Shown here: positions 11,221-20,696 of the stretch, one piece after another
Layout: every line of letters starts with the position of its first letter
Numbering within the stretch: position 1 is the stretch's first letter
From: Zoroaster sp. YZ-2022
Taxonomy: Eukaryota; Echinodermata; Asteroidea; Forcipulatida; Zoroasteridae
NCBI GenBank assembly: GCA_029582265.1
Contig: CM055823.1
Span: 15,140,060 to 15,204,059 of the forward strand
DNA length: 64,000 nucleotides
Direction: 5' to 3'
Made by a program: the position numbers and the translations under genes
The notes under the pieces: generated by a model
Database searches by the model: none
What the model was told of the DNA's origin: nothing
What the model saw: the letters and a program-made list of their open reading frames with translations, nothing else

Positions 11221-12034
11221 GGCCCAAAAAAATTGTTGAGTTGCCCTCCAGTGAAAATATTTGAAGGGGTCGGTCGGTCGGGATTTTTTTTCTCCTTGAC
11301 TGTCATTTTAAGATTGAAATGCATTGGAACTGAAACCACATTTTGCTTCAGAATAAAAGTATCCCAAGCATTTTTGTTGTACTTTTCGCTGTGATTGATA
11401 CAGCAAATTCATCCATATTGCGTGCAATGCTCAACATGCAACATGTGAGTGGCCATTCGATTTGAAAATGTGTAGATTGAGTCGCAATCGTTGACACACG
11501 TACAGTGCGGGGAGCCAGTGCACAACGTGTAAGGGCCATTTGATTTGAAAACGTGCAGATTGAGTCGCAATCATTGACATACATGTACAAAACAGTGGGC
11601 GAAGCCAGTGGAAAACATGCGAGGGGCCATTCGATTGGAAAACGTGTAGATTTGAGTCGCAATCGTTGGCAGTGCACCATGTCAGGGCCGGGGCCATTCA
11701 ATTTGAAAATATGTAGGCCTAGATTGAGTCTTGGGTACCGGTAAAAAAAAGTGGAAAATTTCACAAATTAAACGTATTATGTTTTATACAAAGAAAATTG
11801 GTAAGTTGCATTAACAAATAGGCCTATAGGTAAAACTTGTAGCTTTGCATGGTGAGGATGATGAGTAAGACTAATTGCGGTGACACCATGTGGAATCTCA
11901 ATTGAGTAGTAATTAGTTCTGAAAAGAACTGGGGGTATGGCCTATGAAAATAGGCCTATGAAAAAAAAACGACCCGAGATTTCAGCACTTTTGGGTCGGT
12001 CGGTGGAGGGCAACTCAACATCTTTTTTTGGGCC
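11221..12034. mobile_element. PIF/Harbinger-type MITE (814 bp, TSD TAA)
   Basis: The ends GGCCCAAAAAAA...TTGAGTTGCCCTCC (11221) and the inverse at 12004-12034 form ~30-bp terminal inverted repeats with a small indel. TAA flanks both sides (11218-11220 and 12035-12037). Removing the element and one TAA restores the LINE endonuclease frame from DLMI to the next residues. No transposase inside. It carries a minisatellite of ~80-base units and a ~110-bp segment also found at 43530-43635. Confidence 0.85.
11445..11740. repeat. Minisatellite, ~4 units of ~80 bases
   Basis: Units contain GGGCCATTCGATTTGAAAA, then CGTGTAGATTGAGTCGCAAT, then GTTGACA and a variable spacer with an AGCCAGTG. The copies differ by point changes and small indels, and the array lies inside the Harbinger MITE. 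Confidence 0.75.
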
Positions 12035-12510
12035 TAACGCGTGAAAATACTTCACCTCTTATCTCGAATATAACTATTCATCCTGGCTTATCTGATCATT
12101 ATGCAATCATGGTAATTTAAACCTTAAAAACCTCCCATACCTACCATTTCTGTAACTACTCGCCACTGGAAAAAAGTAAATATTAAAGATTTATGTCATG
12201 ATGTTGAATCTCAACTGGAAAATGTAAAGCTTGAAGATGGTGAGCTGGATTCTTGTGTCAGTCTATTTGAATCTACTGTCCGTAACATCTTGGATGATCA
12301 TGCTCCGCAAAAAAACTCGAACTGTTAAACTACAATCTGAATCCCCCTGGTTCAATGATGATATCCGTGCTGCAAGGAAAATCAGCCGTCAACTTGAGCG
12401 AAGATGGCGTGACAATGGGTAAACTTGGAGTACATTGGCAAGAATACTGTAACCAACGTGATATTGTGAAGAACATGATTAACCAGGCAAAATAACTCAC
12501 TACTCATCTC

Positions 12511-13402
12511 TTGTGGAAGATAGCTCTGGTGATCAGAAAAAAACTCTTTAACATTGTTGAAAAGCTGCTTCATAAACCCAAAGCTCCAGTGCTTCCATCT
12601 ACACACTCCGATCAGGACCTCGCAAATGCTTTTTCAAACTTTTTTGTCACAAAAATTGAGAATATCCGTCGTTCTTTTCCCTCAGTACCTGCCATTCTAT
12701 CACAAACACCATCACGCAAGGATCCACAATGTAGACTGTCCATGTTTGAGCCTACTAGTGTTATGGAGATCAAGAAACTCATCATGAAATCGCCATCAAA
12801 ATCATGTGAACTTGATCCAGTGCCGACTTCACTAATAAAACAAAATATTGATGTGTTTGCTAAGTATATCACAATTATTGTAAACAGATCTCTTTCTTCC
12901 GGTTGTTTCCCGAATAGCCAGAAGGTTGCTCATGTTAAACCACTCCTAAAGAAACCCAATTTGGACAAGGAAGTTTTCAAAAATTTCCGACTAGTAGCGA
13001 ATTTAAAGTACCTTGGAAAAACAATCGAGCGAGTTGTTTCATCACGGATCTCTGACCATGTTCGTGCTAATAACCTGTCGGACACATTTCAGTCAGCCTA
13101 CAAACCAATTCATGGAACGGAAACTGCTCTTCTTCGCGTCAACAATGACATTTTATCTGCCATGGATGAGGGGAAAATCACTGCATTAGTTTTGTTAGAC
13201 TTAAGCGCCGCTTTTGACACGGTCGATCGTAAAATCCTTCTCTCCCGCCTTCAATATCATCTTAGAATACATGACACAGCCCATGACACAGCCCTATACC
13301 TTTTAAATAGGCCTCAGCATGTTTGTATTGGTAACGCTATCTCCGAGCCTGTTATTCTTGACTATTCTGTACCCCAAGGCTCTATGCTCGGCCCACAGTG
13401 GT
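12511..13402 (+). pseudogene. CR1/L2-like reverse transcriptase, 3' truncated
   Basis: The frame shows the usual finger and palm order: SKSCELDPVPTSLIKQ, then VAHVKPLLKKPNLD, then LSDTFQSAYKPIHGTETALLR, then LVLLDLSAAFDTVDR (first catalytic aspartate), ending in VPQGSMLGP. Downstream residues belong to unrelated sequence, so the YADD half is absent. Some consensus positions are altered (NFRLVANLKYLGK where family members read NYRPVSNL.FLSK). Not functional. Confidence 0.8.
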
Positions 13403-14127
13403 TTACTGTTTATACCTGTGTACAGTTTCCAAGCACACGTGTATCCTGTTTTGGACTCGTTCAGGGAGAATGCTTTAATACCCCGTTTGATAGGTTTTTT
13501 AGGCATGTACTGAACAAAACTTAAGCGTCCCTTGAATTTCAACATACTCTCGTCTGGAGACAGATTCTGCGCAGGGTTATACAGGTTGAGAAACTTCGGG
13601 ACGAGGACTTCTATCAAGGGCCGAACTTTGGAAAGTTTGTCCCGTTTAGGCAAGGCTATACGAGGAATTTGGTTATTTGAGATGTGGAGGAACCGAAGAA
13701 TTGAACTGAACCGATTACGGGACATGATCGACGGATAGAATGGGATGTGAAGAATTTCAGATGTCGACCAGTACATCTTGTATTGAGAGGATTTGTTTAT
13801 GCCCATAGCAATGAGAAGTGCCACAAATGCCATCATTTCTGGAATGTTGGTTGGGTGCCAGGAGAATTGTTGATCAAGTTTTGAGTCTATTGTTTGCTGC
13901 GCATAGCGATTCGTCTCGTCGACGAGCATATTCCACACGAGTTGACAAAAATACAGCTTGAAGATCTCCACTGCCGACAGTGTGGCAAAGTCGCCGGTGG
14001 GGCCAGAATTTCCAGTGAGCTGCACAGTCCCACAGTCGTAATGGTCTCGTCGTTCCCAACCGGATCGGAAATCTAACTTTCCTGTCGTCCTCCTTGATCT
14101 CGGCCGGCTGTCATGTTGGTAGGTAGG
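13403..14127 (-). pseudogene. piggyBac transposase, main exon, C-terminus lost
   Basis: This is the DDE_Tnp_1_7 region of a piggyBac transposase (TTAA-specific cut-and-paste). The exon follows an acceptor TTTTTCTGTTGCAG and starts at 14127. It includes EIFKLYFCQLVWNMLVDETNRYA, PEMMAFVALLIAMGI and the block around the first catalytic aspartate (LSPDESMLKFKGR, about 13560). The protein ends at KLYTGINSKP, where the CR1 LINE abuts, so the second and third catalytic aspartates and the zinc-binding tail are gone. Confidence 0.8.
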
Positions 14128-14830
14128 CTGCAACAGAAAAACAAGGCAAAGGAGGATTAATCTCGGTCCTTTGTAAATACAATATCTCAATGCTACTTTG
14201 CTGCATGTTCACAGGCCACAGGGGGTCATGCGTAAAATGAATATTGTGCTGAGAAAAGAAATATGGCAGCTTTCATCCACTCTCCAAAACTCGTTGTCGA
14301 TAAATTTTCGTTTTAATGTGGGATTGTGAATGTGAATTCCCCCAACTTCTTGCATAATACGACTTATAAGGGCCTTTCGAATACGAGGCTATTCTTTTGG
14401 AAGCTTGAGACTAAGAGTGCATTTTCAGCCTGTTGACGCTAAACAGCACGACCGGCTATGGGTGGATGTTAAAATTTCTATGCTATGTCTATACATCAAC
14501 TTGCTGTTTCAATGAATACAAATATTACCCCAACAAACTACTATTTTTTTTAACATTTTCACTTGACTTTTTTGACCCAGTCCAGGGGGTGGGGATTTGG
14601 TCAATCCTATTAAAGGGATCCATTTTCTAAATTTACATTCCTCAACTCCAACATTTGTTTCCCCTTGAGCATATAAAAAAAATGCATCCAATATTTACGC
14701 TATAGCCTAGGAAAATAAGTGAATTACATTAATTTGCATTGGGCCAGGAAGAGTAACGTTAACTGTTACTACTAATTACTATACTATTACTAGTGTTAGT
14801 TATTCAGTTTTACTGTGATTTAGGCCTACC

Positions 14831-14953
14831 TCTTGAACGAATTCCGCTGGAAGTTTTACTAATGTCTTCATCGGTTACTTCGTCATCTGATTCTGAGCCA
14901 CTGTCTGCCAAAATCTCAGCCAAAATGCCATCATTTATGTCCGTTTCCGTCAT
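14831..14953 (-). CDS. Probable piggyBac N-terminal exon (acidic)
   Basis: ATG at 14953 opens MTETDINDGILAEILADSG followed by SESDDEVTDED. Acidic N-termini of this kind precede piggyBac transposases. A possible donor AGAG|GTAGGC follows, but its phase does not fit the acceptor at 14127 directly. The (ATT)n tail of a SINE abuts the ATG. Confidence 0.4.
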
Positions 14954-15307
14954 AATAATAATAATAATAATGTGTGGACTTATATAGAGCACGTATCCAC
15001 CAACTGAGTGGTGCTCAAGGCGCATTATATTATTACCCCTGCTCATAAGGCTCATAAATCATTCCTGAAACCATCTCAGCTCCCTGGGGAGTATACAGCT
15101 CAATTGCTGCCATTACAGCGCATATATGGCTAATCAACCAACTCTGCCCTCACAGGTACCCATTTAACCCCTGGGTGGAGAGAAGCAATTATGGTTAAGT
15201 GTCTTGCTCAAGGACACAAGTGTCACGTCCGGGATTCGAACCCACATTCTGCTGCTAACACCAGAACTTGAGTCAGGTAAGCTAGACCGCTCGGCCACGA
15301 CACTCCA
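14954..15307 (-). mobile_element. tRNA-derived SINE with (ATT)n tail
   Basis: On the minus strand the 5' head is tRNA-like: A box TGGCCGAGCGGT (15297-15286) and B box GGTTCGAATCC (15242-15232) spaced as in a class II (Leu/Ser-type) tRNA with a long variable arm. The body includes CCTTGAGCAAGACACTTAACC-type sequence and a GCGCCTTGAGCAC segment. The 3' end is an (ATT)n microsatellite at 14975-14954. Transcription would be by RNA polymerase III from the internal boxes. It is a SINE and not a tRNA gene, because the sequence continues well beyond the acceptor stem. Confidence 0.85.
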
Positions 15308-15584
15308 CGATTGCAACTAAAAACTGACCGTTGTGGAAGCGAGTGGACGCTAGCACCGGGAACCGCAAAAGTGACGCACTTTTTCTTTTCATAAACTTTT
15401 ATACACTTCATTCCTGTCAATAGAGGGCGCCAACCAAAAAAACCACTCGAGCATTTTCAGGTGGTGAATTAAGTAGCCGTGGTCGTCAAGGGCATGCCGA
15501 TTCCCGGCACCTTTTAGAGCCCACAGGATCGAAGCGTATCACAACAAAGGCTCTTTTTAGAGCCCGTGGGATCGAAAGGGTTAA

Positions 15585-15990
15585 ACTCATATACAACTGC
15601 TTCCAACTGCATACAAAATAAGATTTAAAGCAGACATCCAGGGCTTTCAAAAGAGACGCTTGTGGTAATGCCCTCCTCTCCATGATTAGGAAAACCTGCT
15701 GTGGCGACACTACACTTCCATCTAGGGCAGCGGCGTAGCAAGGAATTTTTCAGGGGGGGGGGGCCAGGGGTATGGGTTTTTTCCCTTTTCTTTATATTTT
15801 CTGTTTTTGGGGCACTATGAGGATTTTTCGTGGGGGGGGGGCACCTGGGGGGGGCACTGGAAATTTGTGGGGGGGCACGTGCCCCCCAGGCCCCCCCGTG
15901 GCTACGCCGCTGACCTAGGGCCAGAATATATGGTTGAGATCTCGACTTAGAGCTGATGTCTTTCAGGTAGTGATCCAGGTTTGTGTTCTC
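15585..15990 (-). pseudogene. SAM-like gene, last large exon split by hAT MITE
   Basis: Acceptor TTTTCTTAG before 15990. The frame starts ENTNLDHYLKDISS, reaches the hAT MITE at 15912, and continues after it with VSPQQVFLIMERRALPQAS and ALDVCFKSYF. Excising the MITE and one 8-bp target copy leaves the frame open across the junction. The exon stops at a TTAA (15581-15584) that is the edge of a piggyBac element. Confidence 0.55.
15728..15912. mobile_element. hAT-type MITE (185 bp, 8-bp TSD)
   Basis: The ends CAGCGGCGTAGC (15728) and its inverse at 15912 form terminal inverted repeats. The flanks ATCTAGGG (15720-15727) and ACCTAGGG (15913-15920) are an 8-bp duplication with one change, as hAT transposases make. 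The interior is G/C-homopolymer rich. It interrupts an exon of the SAM-like gene. Confidence 0.85.
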
Positions 15991-16589
15991 CTAAGAAAAT
16001 ACAACGAAACAGAAAAGTCAAACTCAGTTATGGAGAATAATGGAGGGCCAATTCCATATTAAACTCTTGCTCTACCCTTCTAAAACAATGGACATGCATG
16101 TTGCATGTTGCTCTTTGAATATTCTTTTCTTATTATGAAACAGCCATCACTACCATTGTTATTGATGCATGAGTTCTTACAGAAAACTACACGTGTAACA
16201 TGCCATTGAAGCAATGCTTTGTACTGCAACTTTTTTTTCAGCTGAATTTTCATTCAAATCACTGTCAATTGTGCATGCATGATTGAATTTCAACCATTTC
16301 ATTACAAGCTGTGTAGAACATGTCATTCTGTCATTTGATTTTTGATTTTTTAAAATTCATGCAATACTTGTTGATATATTCTATAAAAAAAAATTAGGGG
16401 GAACTTAGAAGTTGTGATGGGTGTACACTGGCATGAACTTTGAAATTTTGACTGATTTTGACCCTTGTAGTAGTAGGAGGGTGTGTTATTTTATCATTTA
16501 AATGTCTATTACTATGCCCCCACAGCCAATAAATAAAAATAAGAAGCACACAAAAAAGGAGCTTGGTTCAACAACAAAAGTATACTCAC

Positions 16590-16677
16590 ATATCCAGTGC
16601 AGCCTTGTGGGTCTTTAACAAATGGAACATCCTCTATAATTTGCTTTGCCAATTCTGCCTTCACAAAAGAAGAGGGT
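16590..16677 (-). CDS. SAM-like gene, exon 5
   Basis: Acceptor CTTATAG, then an open frame with SSFVKAELAKQIIEDVPFVK and GCTGY, and a consensus donor GTGAGT at 16589. The phase does not match the weak donor chosen for exon 4, so one of the two boundaries is wrong or carries an indel. Confidence 0.5.
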
Positions 16678-17144
16678 CTATAAGACAAAAATTGAATTTC
16701 TGTAATTATGGCACCATACTTTGGATTAAATGATATAGTTGACTTGCAGTATATTAACTAAACCCCAATCTCATAGATAACTGCTCTTTGTAGTAATTTT
16801 TGCACTTAAAAAATGCCAAAGTATGTTTCTTTTTACTAAAACAAACCTCCTGCTGTACATGCTACAAACAATATATTCAGTTTCCACACAGTAAGCTCAA
16901 CAAGAGGTCAACTTATTCAAATAATAATTGTTGCCGTAAATAACATTAGAGATTTTTGTGGTAATTATGGGAAATCTCCACAATTTTCATAACAATTTCT
17001 AATCATTCAACAATTTACCAGAAATTGTTTTATTTCTAAAAATATTTGTTTACATCTGAAAAAAAAAATCATTCTAGAACCATGCAAAAATCAGTGCATA
17101 CAGCTTAGTCTGGCATCAGATGTATGCTTGTAAACATTTTAAAC

Positions 17145-17291
17145 TTTCTTGTTTCCATAACGCTGCACAAGATAGGCACATAGTTGTTGTACCATCATCT
17201 TCTTGTCTGATTTTGAAATGCATCTGTTGCTGTTGATCCGTGTAACAAGTTTGATGCCAGGTGGGTCACATTTGAGGATCTGTCTAACATC
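17145..17291 (-). CDS. SAM-like gene, exon 4
   Basis: Acceptor TCATTTAG before 17291, 49 codons in phase 0, starting DVRQILKCDPPG and including MMVQQLCAYLVQRYG. This helical block is the start of the conserved second region of the family. The donor (GTTTAA at 17144) is weak, so the 3' boundary is uncertain. Confidence 0.5.
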
Positions 17292-17490
17292 CTAAATGAA
17301 AAAATAAAAAATAAATAAATAAAAAAACCTATTATGAAAAACTCAGTTGTGGGATAAAGGGGCAAAATTTAATAAAAATTTCCATGTAGGCCGGCAAGCA
17401 TTTTTTCATCATCAATACCGTCAACTATGTTCCAGCAATGGTTTGGAAAAAGCTGCATCTTTTTACAAAAAAATACAAATGGAAACTTAC

Positions 17491-17769
17491 AAATAATTGC
17501 TGTTTTGATGTTACAGCTTCATTGGCACGTTCTTCAGTGATGCTACTAGTAATCTCTGTTTCTGTTTCATCAGTCACATCATACCCCAATGTAGCTTGGC
17601 TCGATGACTGAGAAGGACTGTCAATCGGGCTAGGAGTTTCTGGAACAATCAGGGTTGTTGCTGTTGAACTGGCACTCAATACACTGCCTATCTCCGAAGG
17701 AGAGGACATGCTGTCTAGCAAATGCTCAGTGGATATATCTCCCATTGTGATTGGAATGTGTATGGCGTA
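17491..17769 (-). CDS. SAM-like gene, exon 3 (Ser/Thr-rich)
   Basis: Acceptor TATTTTGCAG before 17769, donor GTAAGT after 17491; 279 bases, phase 0 at both ends, 93 codons. It encodes a low-complexity linker rich in S, T, P and E (SSPSEIGSVLSASSTATT and similar), with no domain. Confidence 0.55.
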
Positions 17770-18183
17770 CTGCAAAATATAAAACATGATGTAATACAAA
17801 TTAAGGGAAGATGAACAACAAACTTTACTGTCAAAGTGTATGAGAATACTGGAAGCAACTGTTTGATAGATGCTAGCTATAGTTGTGAAGATGATATAAT
17901 TTGTTTAGGTCCACCACTAAAGTAATATTTGTACATTACTGGTATTAAAGACATTTGGAGGTACTGTGCATGGGATATAACCACGACTATATATGATCAT
18001 GTGTCCAATCTGTGATAAAAATTATAATTACGGCTCTCTGTCCAGCACTAAGCAAGGCATACTTATCTGCATACCAACCTGCATACCATTAATCAAGCTA
18101 ATCTGAAACGTGTTACAATAAACCAAACTGGATTTGTCACATCATAGCTTTTCACTGAATGGTGAGGCTTGTGGTCCAGGACA

Positions 18184-20406
18184 TTAGTACAAGGTTGTCC
18201 ATGGTTTAACAATTAGTTTCATGCAGCCATCAACAATAACCATCAGCTCAACATTTCCAAAGTGTGGCTCATCATCCCAACTCATAAGAACTTTGACATT
18301 TGTTCTGTAAGTATAACCATTGATATTGGCACTACTGACCACTGTTATGTCCGTGTCTGGTGGGCAATGAAGTGCCCCACATACCTGATCAGCATTTTCA
18401 AGTTCTGAAGCCTTTACAACCATTTCCACAGACCAACTTTCAATACCTTGTTTCATCAGAAACTCATATCCTTGAGCCAACTGATGTCTATCCGCCAGGG
18501 TTTTGGATATAGTTATGAAGTTTTGCCCATTTCTTCAGCTGCTTGTGTTTTCCCTCCATTCTCATTACTGAGTATTGGGTAAGAGGACCTAGACGTCTGA
18601 TTGCATTTGGGTAATGTACACAGTTATGTTGCTTAGGTGTAAGCTGCCTATCCGGAAAGAGTTTCAGGAACAGGGAGTGGTGATCTTCAATTTTTGATTT
18701 TAGGAAGAAAGTTCCAATTTTACAGATTTTTTGAGCATTTACAAGCTTGAAAATGTCCAAAATTTGTAGCAGCATATTCCAGTACTTGAAGTCTTCATCT
18801 ATTTTGTCACCAATTAAAAGGGGAAAATAGAGCATTAGGCAGTTCATCTGAGCAGCCTTTTGTCCACTTGGTCCACCTGCATTAGCTACTTGGTGTGCAG
18901 TTAAAGAGCTTGGTCGGTTCCTCTTGTCTGTGAAACCAAAATTAAAGGACTGCAGCCTGCTGTTGAAGTGATCAAGAGTGATCTTCCTATTTTCAAGTAT
19001 CTTGCCAAGGACTAATTTTAATTCAAGAGGTAGAACTCCCTCTGAAAAATCATGCATTATGTCTAATGCCAAGTTTTGAGTTACATGAAAATATGGCAGC
19101 GAATTTAAAATGCTCATATAGCGTAAGCCTGTTGCAGATGGGTTGTTGGCTTTGATATCACTTGCATAAATGTCTTCTTTTCTGAGAAGCTGTTCATCTT
19201 CAACTGGTGTTCTTTGAGCTTGCTCTCGATCCATTTTACATCTTCGGCAGTAATAGTTACTTACAAAACATGTGAGATATCCTAGCATTGAGTTCAATGC
19301 TAGGTTGTCTCCTATAACTTGAAATAGTTTAGGCTTGACAATACCAACATACTCATTAGGAGAGTTTATTTGGAGTCCCGTTCTCTCAATTTCTATTAGG
19401 TCTCGTATGACAGGGGACAAAATACTTTCCATTCCATATTTGGAAACAAATCTCGTCGGAGCTAAGGCAATCAACAAAATATTGCGAAGGCCTGCTTAGT
19501 ACTGCTTAGGCAAACATGGGAAGCCGATATAGACTCCAGTAAGTTTGTGAACGCCCTTCTTTGAACCCAGAGGGTTAGCTGTTTCGAAGTCGTCGGAGTA
19601 CAGTAAAATAGGTACTGTTTCACCTCCAAGACTATGGTTTTTCTTTAAAATATAATCCATCACGATAAGACTGTAGCACATCTGTGTCATCAGACTCTGC
19701 CCCTTGTAGAATTCCTGACATATAGCCTGGTTGTTGTAGAAACCTGGTAATCACTTCTCTTAGAGGGATGTATTGGAATGATTCCCTGTGTTTTTCTTGA
19801 TAATTTCTGCCTGTGCATCTGTCACTTTGAACTCTGAATATTGCACCAAGCTGTTTCTCAACTGGTTCAACTAGCAAATCTGCATCCTTAATATACTTCC
19901 TTTGTTTGTATTCTGTTGCAAAATCACCAAAAATTTCCTTGACACTATCAAGCTTGTTTTCAAGATTGGTCAACGATTCCTCAGTAGGTTGCACACCATT
20001 TCTTATACATCTGAATAATGGTGACAATTGATGTTATATCTGTCCTATAACATTACCCAACAGCTCCTTGGATTCGTTAATAACATACTGCACAGTTGTT
20101 GCAGGTACAGCAGTGCTTTTCATACGTGCTACATAAGCAGCTATAGAATCTTTGATTTCTACATCAAAATTTGCGTTTTCTCCTTCCTCTGCACCTTCTT
20201 GCTCCACATGATTTTGGTCTTGAAATGCTTCCTGTTGCACGTCTGTAGCTTGAACCACGCCAGAATATTTTGTTACAGTTGCGCTCTGCACATATGAGGT
20301 TTGTGCATGTGGTGGAAAGGATGGCATGAACAACCTTCAGATGAACAAACAAACCATGAATTCCTCCTACTATAATCAAACATTTGCAACATTTGAATGA
20401 TTTCAT
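18184..20406 (-). pseudogene. TNP2/CACTA-like transposase with N-terminal zinc finger
   Basis: The ATG at 20406 opens with a C2H2-like finger (FKCCKC...HLKVVH). A linker is followed by the catalytic region: LYSDDFETANPLGSKKG (about 19600), LALDIMHDFSEGVLPLEL (about 19060) and MRMEGKHKQLKKW (about 18550), a plausible D..D..E set. A C-terminal domain ends at 18184. This resembles the animal TNP2-like (EnSpm/CACTA) transposases. Breaks: one near 20250, an extra A in GAAAAAC near 19636, a TAA at 19496, and an extra C in CCC near 18497. Two of these are homopolymer indels, so the real gene may be less damaged than it looks. Confidence 0.65.
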
Positions 20407-20696
20407 GATTCATGTGTCGTATCAATGGTGGTGCGATGTAATGCAAATCTGTAAATTTAAGCAAATAACAGAGTACTCCATCTTATTTGTCTTACTGGAT
20501 TTTAAAAAATAGTTGTATCAGTTCATGTAACTCCCAGGGATTATAACTCTTCAAACCCAATGAACTCAAAAAGTTTTATTTACGATACAAATTTATTTAA
20601 ACAAAATTGAGGATCCATGCTCTTTCAGAACAAATGCAAATGAAAGTGATTCACTGTTTTGGATAATATCATTCAAGTGTAAAATACTCAACTTAC

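Larger units (their letters stand above)
10950..13402 (+). mobile_element. CR1/L2-like LINE fragment
   Basis: Endonuclease C-terminal half at about 10960-11217 (IILTGDFNIH, then APTHRYGHCLDLMI), resuming at 12038 (ISNITIHPGLSDHYAI) after a Harbinger MITE. A linker with APWFNDDIRAARK-type sequence follows at about 12340, and a reverse transcriptase from 12511. It stops abruptly at about 13402 in the PQGSMLGP motif, where piggyBac transposase sequence begins on the other strand. Frameshifts occur in the linker. The 3' half of RT is missing. Confidence 0.75.
8653..15580 (-). mobile_element. piggyBac element swollen by nested insertions
   Basis: The right end is TTAA (15581-15584) next to an inverted CCCTTTCGATCCCACGG tip, typical of piggyBac (TTAA target, CCCTTT ends). 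The left end candidate is TTAACCCTTTC at 8649-8659. Between them lie an N-terminal half transposase, a SINE, a CR1 LINE with its own MITE, a hammerhead-like end and a Polinton relic. The right end is well supported. The left end rests on an 11-base match and on reading continuity across the empty site, so the full span is less certain. Confidence 0.5.

Noticed and set aside
11348..11764. 138-codon frame on -
   Set aside because: Covers the minisatellite of the Harbinger MITE and has no protein features.
15225..15307. Genuine tRNA-Leu/Ser gene
   Set aside because: A and B boxes are present, but the sequence runs on into a SINE body and an (ATT)n tail, so it is the SINE head.
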